Below, piece after piece: positions 5,689-9,129 of a DNA stretch of 9,129 bases; position 1 is the stretch's first letter, and every line of letters starts with the position of its first letter. Source of the stretch: Bacteroidota bacterium (GTDB lineage: Bacteria; Bacteroidota; Bacteroidia; Flavobacteriales; Weeksellaceae); assembly GCA_023433225.1 (NCBI GenBank), contig JAEZDQ010000039.1, positions 1-9,129 on the forward strand. The letters are read 5' to 3'. The notes under the pieces are model-generated. The model ran no database searches and was not told where the DNA came from. It saw only the letters and a list, made by a program, of their open reading frames with translations. The position numbers and the translations under genes are program-made.

Positions 5689-6777
5689 TTACAAATCTTC
5701 CGAACCTTTTAATTTTTCTGCATTTTCCGCCAATTTCAGCGCGTCAATCATTTCCTGAATGTCACCATTCATAAAATTATCCAGATTGTAAATGGATTTA
5801 TTGATGCGGTGGTCGGTCACGCGGCCTTGGGGATAATTATAGGTGCGAATTTTCGCGGAGCGGTCGCCGGTAGAAACGAGAGATTTCCTTTGGGAGGAAC
5901 GTTCCGCATGTTTCTTTTCGTATTCGATTTCGTATAATTTGGTTCTGAGCATTTGCAATGCTCTTTCACGGTTTTGGTGTTGCGAACGGGCTTCTTGACA
6001 AACAATGACGATGCCGGATGGTTTGTGGGTAAGCTGGACCTTGGTTTCCACCTTGTTTACATTTTGGCCGCCCGCACCGCTGGAGCGAGCGGTTTGATAC
6101 TCCAAATCAGCCGGATTGATTGCGATATCGACTTCTTCGGCTTCGGGCAAAACCGCTACAGTAATAGCCGAAGTGTGAACACGTCCTTGGGATTCCGTCT
6201 CGGGGACGCGTTGAACGCGATGGACACCACTTTCATATTTCATGGTTCCAAATACGGTAGAACCTTGCACTTCCATGATGAGTTCTTTGTAACCTTTAGC
6301 GGCACCTTCATTGGCATTCAAAACTTCAAATTTCCAACCGCGTTCCTTGAAGTACATGGTGTACATCCGGAAAACGTCTTCCACAAATATGGCCGCTTCG
6401 TCACCACCGGTTCCTGCACGAAGTTCTACGATAATGTTTTTTTCATCTTCGGGGTCTTTGGGGATGAGCATGAATTTGATTTCCTCTTCTATCTGAGGAA
6501 TTTGATGAAGTGCTTCGTCTTTTTCTTCTTTGGCTAAAGCTATCATTTCGACATCTGATCCATCGGCGATGATTTCATCCGCTTCATTGATGACATTCAA
6601 CAAGGCTTCGTATTCCTGTTGTTTGGATACATAATCTTTCAGGTCGGAATATTCTTTATTGAGTTTGGCATAACGGGCTTGGTCTGAAATGATGTCCGGT
6701 TGGATGATCAAATCAGCCACTTCATCGAACCTTTGTTTAATCGCTTGGAGTTTTTCCAATAATCCCTTGTCTGCCAT
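5689..6777 (-). CDS. prfA: Peptide chain release factor 1
   Basis: The 362-residue product is RF1, which reads UAA and UAG in the ribosomal A site and triggers peptide release. The codon-recognition tripeptide is Pro192-Glu193-Thr194 in RVPETESQGRVHTSA; the P-x-T form identifies RF1 rather than RF2, which has SPF. The GGQ hydrolysis motif is at 236-238 in SSGAGGQNVNK. The N-terminal coiled domain spans about 1-105 and is followed by ELRAGTGGDEAAIF (118-131). Length is normal. A TTG at 6876 extends the frame by 33 residues with no family similarity and runs through the promoter, so ATG 6777 is the start. It heads a likely operon with the DUF2851 and PspC genes. Confidence 0.97.
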   Translation of the reverse strand: MADKGLLEKLQAIKQRFDEVADLIIQPDIISDQARYAKLNKEYSDLKDYVSKQQEYEALLNVINEADEIIADGSDVEMIALAKEEKDEALHQIPQIEEEIKFMLIPKDPEDEKNIIVELRAGTGGDEAAIFVEDVFRMYTMYFKERGWKFEVLNANEGAAKGYKELIMEVQGSTVFGTMKYESGVHRVQRVPETESQGRVHTSAITVAVLPEAEEVDIAINPADLEYQTARSSGAGGQNVNKVETKVQLTHKPSGIVIVCQEARSQHQNRERALQMLRTKLYEIEYEKKHAERSSQRKSLVSTGDRSAKIRTYNYPQGRVTDHRINKSIYNLDNFMNGDIQEMIDALKLAENAEKLKGSEDL

Positions 6778-6795
6778 CCTGAAAATTTGAGGAGG

Positions 6796-6823
6796 CAAAG
6801 ATAAGGCTTTCGGAAAAAGCAAA
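6796..6823 (-). promoter_or_regulatory. Promoter for prfA and downstream genes
   Basis: On the minus strand a -7 box TATCTTTG (6803-6796) fits TAnnTTTG and is preceded by TTTG (6823-6820) with a 16-base spacer, slightly short of the usual range. The box ends 18 bases before the prfA ATG, giving a leader of roughly 12 bases. Confidence 0.6.
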
Positions 6824-6911
6824 AGTAGATGCCCAGTTATTTCTCCCAGATTTGTGGATTTAAAACTGCATTTCAATCAGGATTATGTGTCCTGAGGTTT
6901 TATTTAATAAT

Positions 6912-6944
6912 AAAAAAAATCCCCCGGCGGAACCGAGGGATTTT
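6912..6944 (-). terminator. Strong intrinsic terminator after the T9SS cargo gene
   Basis: On the minus strand the stem AATCCCTCGG (6942-6933) pairs with CCGGGGGATT (6927-6918), ten pairs with one G-U, around the loop TTCCG. Two more A-T pairs can be added at the base. A T-run (6917-6912) follows. It lies 21 bases after the stop codon and separates this gene from prfA. Confidence 0.92.
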
Positions 6945-6965
6945 CAAGCTATGAATTACTATGAA

Positions 6966-7868
6966 TTATTTTTTAACTACTTTTTTGGTTTCGGTCATTT
7001 TACCGTCTGTAATGGTTACTACATAGACACCTGAAGCCAATTCCGAAACGTTGTAAGTGGAAATGCCTTCAAAAGTTTTAACGGTTTTACCAGTCATGTC
7101 GGTTACGGTAACCGTCACATTATTGGCATTGAATTTAGAGGATAAGTTCACGTTAAAGGTATCCACAACCGGGTTTGGATAAATGGATGAATTGTTTTTA
7201 TTCAAATCTGAAACACCCATTGAACCTGTTGTTACTTTGAAGTTATCTACCATGAACATATATGCATCGTCAGAAACACATTGGATTGCGATCCTAACAG
7301 TCTGATTAGCATAAGCATCAAGGCTTATACTAAAAGGCAACCAAGTTTCCCAAGAGTCAGAAATCATGCCCGACTCAATTTCCGTAAAATCACTTGTAGA
7401 TGGAACTCCATCTCCTACGTAGACCAATACGTTAAACATTTCGTACCCATAGGTGTCAGATAATGATTTGTGAACAAACTCCAAAACATTCTCATTTGCA
7501 CCTAAAGTGATAGCCGGACTAACCATCCAATCATCATTCATGCCCCCATTTGAAGCCCATGCTCCCATATATTTCTCCCCACCATCAATTGGATCAAAAT
7601 TTCTGTTTTCTGTTCCACCAGATTCATTTGTCACACCTGAGGTAAGAAAGTTAAAAACCATATATGCTTTGGGATCAAATTGATTTGGGAATTCTCCACC
7701 TCCTCCGGAGTATGTTCCTAAACCGTCTACGTCAATCATTATCCAATCACCAATACCATCAATAATAAAATCTTCATAAGATTCAAAATCGTCTTCAAAT
7801 AATACAGTTTGCGCATTCGTTACCGAAAAACCGGCTACCATTGCCAAAGAAAATAAAAGTTTTTTCAT
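6966..7868 (-). CDS. Secreted adhesin-like protein with T9SS type A sorting domain
   Basis: The 300-residue protein has three parts. Residues 1-19 are a Sec signal peptide (MKKLLFSLAMVAGFSVTNA, probable cleavage before Gln20). Residues 21-215 form one beta-rich domain like the cleaved-adhesin / choice-of-anchor J group: it opens with LFEDDFESYED, contains GAWASNGGMNDDWMVSPAI (102-120) and ends AYMFMVDNFKV (202-212). Residues 228-300 are the type IX sorting domain, with SSIYPNPVVDTFNV, the DMTGKTVKT stretch, LASGVYVVTI and a lysine-rich end. The product should cross the outer membrane by T9SS and lose or anchor through this tail. What it binds is unknown; the anchor-J domain often binds carbohydrate or other ligands. 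It has its own -7 element and a strong terminator, so it is a single-gene unit set among housekeeping genes. Confidence 0.9.
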   Translation of the reverse strand: MKKLLFSLAMVAGFSVTNAQTVLFEDDFESYEDFIIDGIGDWIMIDVDGLGTYSGGGGEFPNQFDPKAYMVFNFLTSGVTNESGGTENRNFDPIDGGEKYMGAWASNGGMNDDWMVSPAITLGANENVLEFVHKSLSDTYGYEMFNVLVYVGDGVPSTSDFTEIESGMISDSWETWLPFSISLDAYANQTVRIAIQCVSDDAYMFMVDNFKVTTGSMGVSDLNKNNSSIYPNPVVDTFNVNLSSKFNANNVTVTVTDMTGKTVKTFEGISTYNVSELASGVYVVTITDGKMTETKKVVKK

Positions 7869-7890
7869 TTTTATAGTTTTATTGTTTCGC

Positions 7891-7898
7891 CAAAAATA
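7891..7898 (-). promoter_or_regulatory. -7 element for the T9SS cargo gene
   Basis: TATTTTTG on the minus strand fits TAnnTTTG and ends 22 bases before the ATG. The -33 position holds only a T-run without G, so the promoter may be weak or regulated. The gap it lies in (7869-7956) also carries an AT-only dyad at 7913-7928 that is too weak to call a terminator for glnN. Confidence 0.55.
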
Positions 7899-7956
7899 AA
7901 CATTCTAACTTAATTAAAAAATTTTAATCTCTTTTTAATAGCCGGTTTCACAGAAT

Positions 7957-9129
7957 TTATTTGGTAAAAAGCAATTCACGGTATTTGGTCAGCGGCCAGA
8001 TTTCATCGTCCACCATCATTTCCAGTCCGTCAATGGCAGTCCGGATTTGCTCAAAAAACGGTATTACTTGGTTGCAATAGGCTTCGGCTCTTTGGTAAGA
8101 GTCCTTATATGAATGGGATTTTTCCTTTTCGGCCAGTAATTTATCGGATGAAGATTTAATCGTTGCGATTTTTCTCGAAATGGTTTTGATGATGTCGATT
8201 TGCTCTTTGGCCAATTCTTCAAATTCGGACTCGGTGAAAATATCTTTCAGCCCTTGAACGTTTTCTATCAATTTATTCTGGTAATTAATGGCCGTGGGGA
8301 TGATATGGTTACGTGCCAAATCGGTGAGCACTTGGGCTTCGATATCAATCAGCGTAGAATATTTCTCCAATTTGATTTCATTCCGGGCCTGAATTTCCCT
8401 TTCGGTTAAAACGCTGTTTTCCACATATACGTCAATGTATTTGGGATTTAATTCCACTTTGAGTGCCTCGGGTGTGGTTTTGAGGTTGTTCAATTTCCGC
8501 TTGGCAGCTTCTTTTTCCCAATTCTCGCTGTAACCGTCACCTTCAAATATGATATTGCGGGAAGTCTTGATATAATCCCTTAACACGTTGAAAATCGCTT
8601 CGTCTTTTTGAAGCCCTTTGTCGATTAGTTTGTCAACTTCGGTTTTAAATTTTTTCAATTGATGCGCAACAATCGTATTCAATACCATCATTGGTTCGGC
8701 GCAATTTGCCGATGAACCAACGGCGCGGAATTCGAATTTATTTCCGGTAAACGCAAAAGGTGAAGTCCGGTTGCGGTCTGTATTGTCCAAAAGAATTTCC
8801 GGGATTTTCCCCACAACATTGAGTTTTATGTCGGTTTTTTCATCGGGCGACATTTTCCCTTTACTCACTTTTTCGAGTTCATTTAAAACTTCGGACAATT
8901 GGGAACCGATAAAAATCGAAATGATTGCTGGCGGTGCTTCATTTGCGCCCAATCGGTGATCATTGCCCGCCGTTGCAATCGCACTTCTGAGCATATCACC
9001 ATAATCGTGAACCGCTTTGATGGTATTGATAAAAAAAGTGAGAAATTGCAAATTCTTTTTCGGGTTCTTTCCCGGGCTGAGCAGATTTTCGCCGGTATCC
9101 GTACTCAGAGACCAGTTATTGTGTTTCCC
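7957..9129 (-). CDS. glnN: Glutamine synthetase type III, C-terminal part (5' end outside window)
   Basis: The frame stays open to the window edge at 9129 and gives the last 390 residues of a type III glutamine synthetase, roughly half of the usual ~700-residue protein. The enzyme makes glutamine from glutamate, ammonia and ATP. Numbering from the first residue in the window: GKHNNWSLS (1-9) is a conserved active-site stretch; NDHRLGANEAPPAII (56-70) is a type III signature; and DRNRTSPFAFTGNKFEFR (118-135) holds the conserved arginines of the ATP and glutamate site. A helical, partly coiled region runs about 240-370, and the end MMVDDEIWPLTKYRELLF (371-388) is typical of the family. A TTG at 9051 is internal, not a start, because the conserved sequence continues upstream of it. 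No clear terminator follows the stop. Confidence 0.95.
   Translation of the reverse strand, partial: GKHNNWSLSTDTGENLLSPGKNPKKNLQFLTFFINTIKAVHDYGDMLRSAIATAGNDHRLGANEAPPAIISIFIGSQLSEVLNELEKVSKGKMSPDEKTDIKLNVVGKIPEILLDNTDRNRTSPFAFTGNKFEFRAVGSSANCAEPMMVLNTIVAHQLKKFKTEVDKLIDKGLQKDEAIFNVLRDYIKTSRNIIFEGDGYSENWEKEAAKRKLNNLKTTPEALKVELNPKYIDVYVENSVLTEREIQARNEIKLEKYSTLIDIEAQVLTDLARNHIIPTAINYQNKLIENVQGLKDIFTESEFEELAKEQIDIIKTISRKIATIKSSSDKLLAEKEKSHSYKDSYQRAEAYCNQVIPFFEQIRTAIDGLEMMVDDEIWPLTKYRELLFTK

Noticed and set aside
5953..6537. 194-codon open frame on the plus strand opposite prfA
   Set aside because: It is the antisense shadow of strongly conserved RF1 sequence, with no promoter, no family resemblance and no start signal.
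6778..6876. Longer prfA starting at TTG 6876
   Set aside because: The extension runs through the likely promoter and shows no RF1 similarity; MADKGLLEKL from 6777 matches the family start.
7913..7928. ATTAAAA-AA-TTTTAAT dyad after glnN
   Set aside because: Composed only of A and T, so stability would be low; not enough to call a terminator.

Overview
This is a core chromosomal stretch from a member of the Bacteroidota, most likely Flavobacteriia. The evidence is: (1) every gene lies on the minus strand and starts lack Shine-Dalgarno sequences; (2) promoters fit the Bacteroidota pattern TTTG-N19-TAnnTTTG; (3) there is a type IX secretion (T9SS) cargo protein with a C-terminal sorting domain; (4) there is a type III glutamine synthetase; (5) the gene order rpsU - xerC - hpf - tRNA-Thr - tRNA-Tyr is, from memory, typical of this group.

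Layout in transcription order (high to low coordinate): glnN, 3' part only (7957-9129); a secreted T9SS adhesin-like protein with its own promoter and a strong terminator (6912-7898); prfA, a DUF2851 protein and a small PspC-domain membrane protein, probably one operon (4155-6823); a membrane-anchored protein with three helix-hairpin-helix repeats (3082-4023) followed by an acyl-CoA dehydrogenase (1881-3023); rpsU with a consensus promoter and a terminator (1473-1790); xerC and hpf, five bases apart (271-1472); then a terminator fused to a tRNA promoter, tRNA-Thr, and tRNA-Tyr cut by the window edge (1-244).

The genes serve translation (rpsU, hpf, prfA, two tRNAs), chromosome dimer resolution (xerC), acyl-CoA oxidation and nitrogen assimilation. 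Ribosome-related genes cluster at the low-coordinate end. No gap without a gene exceeds 190 bases. I see no insertion sequence, prophage, CRISPR array or defence island.

I do not see a new multi-gene system. The points most worth a second look are the terminator/promoter overlap ahead of the tRNA genes, a similar weaker arrangement at the xerC start, the four-cysteine pattern in the uncharacterised DUF2851 protein (TTG start, no internal methionine), and the regular triple repeat in the helix-hairpin-helix protein. Several reading frames can be extended upstream through TTG codons; I shortened xerC, the acyl-CoA dehydrogenase and prfA to the internal ATG for the reasons given in their entries.
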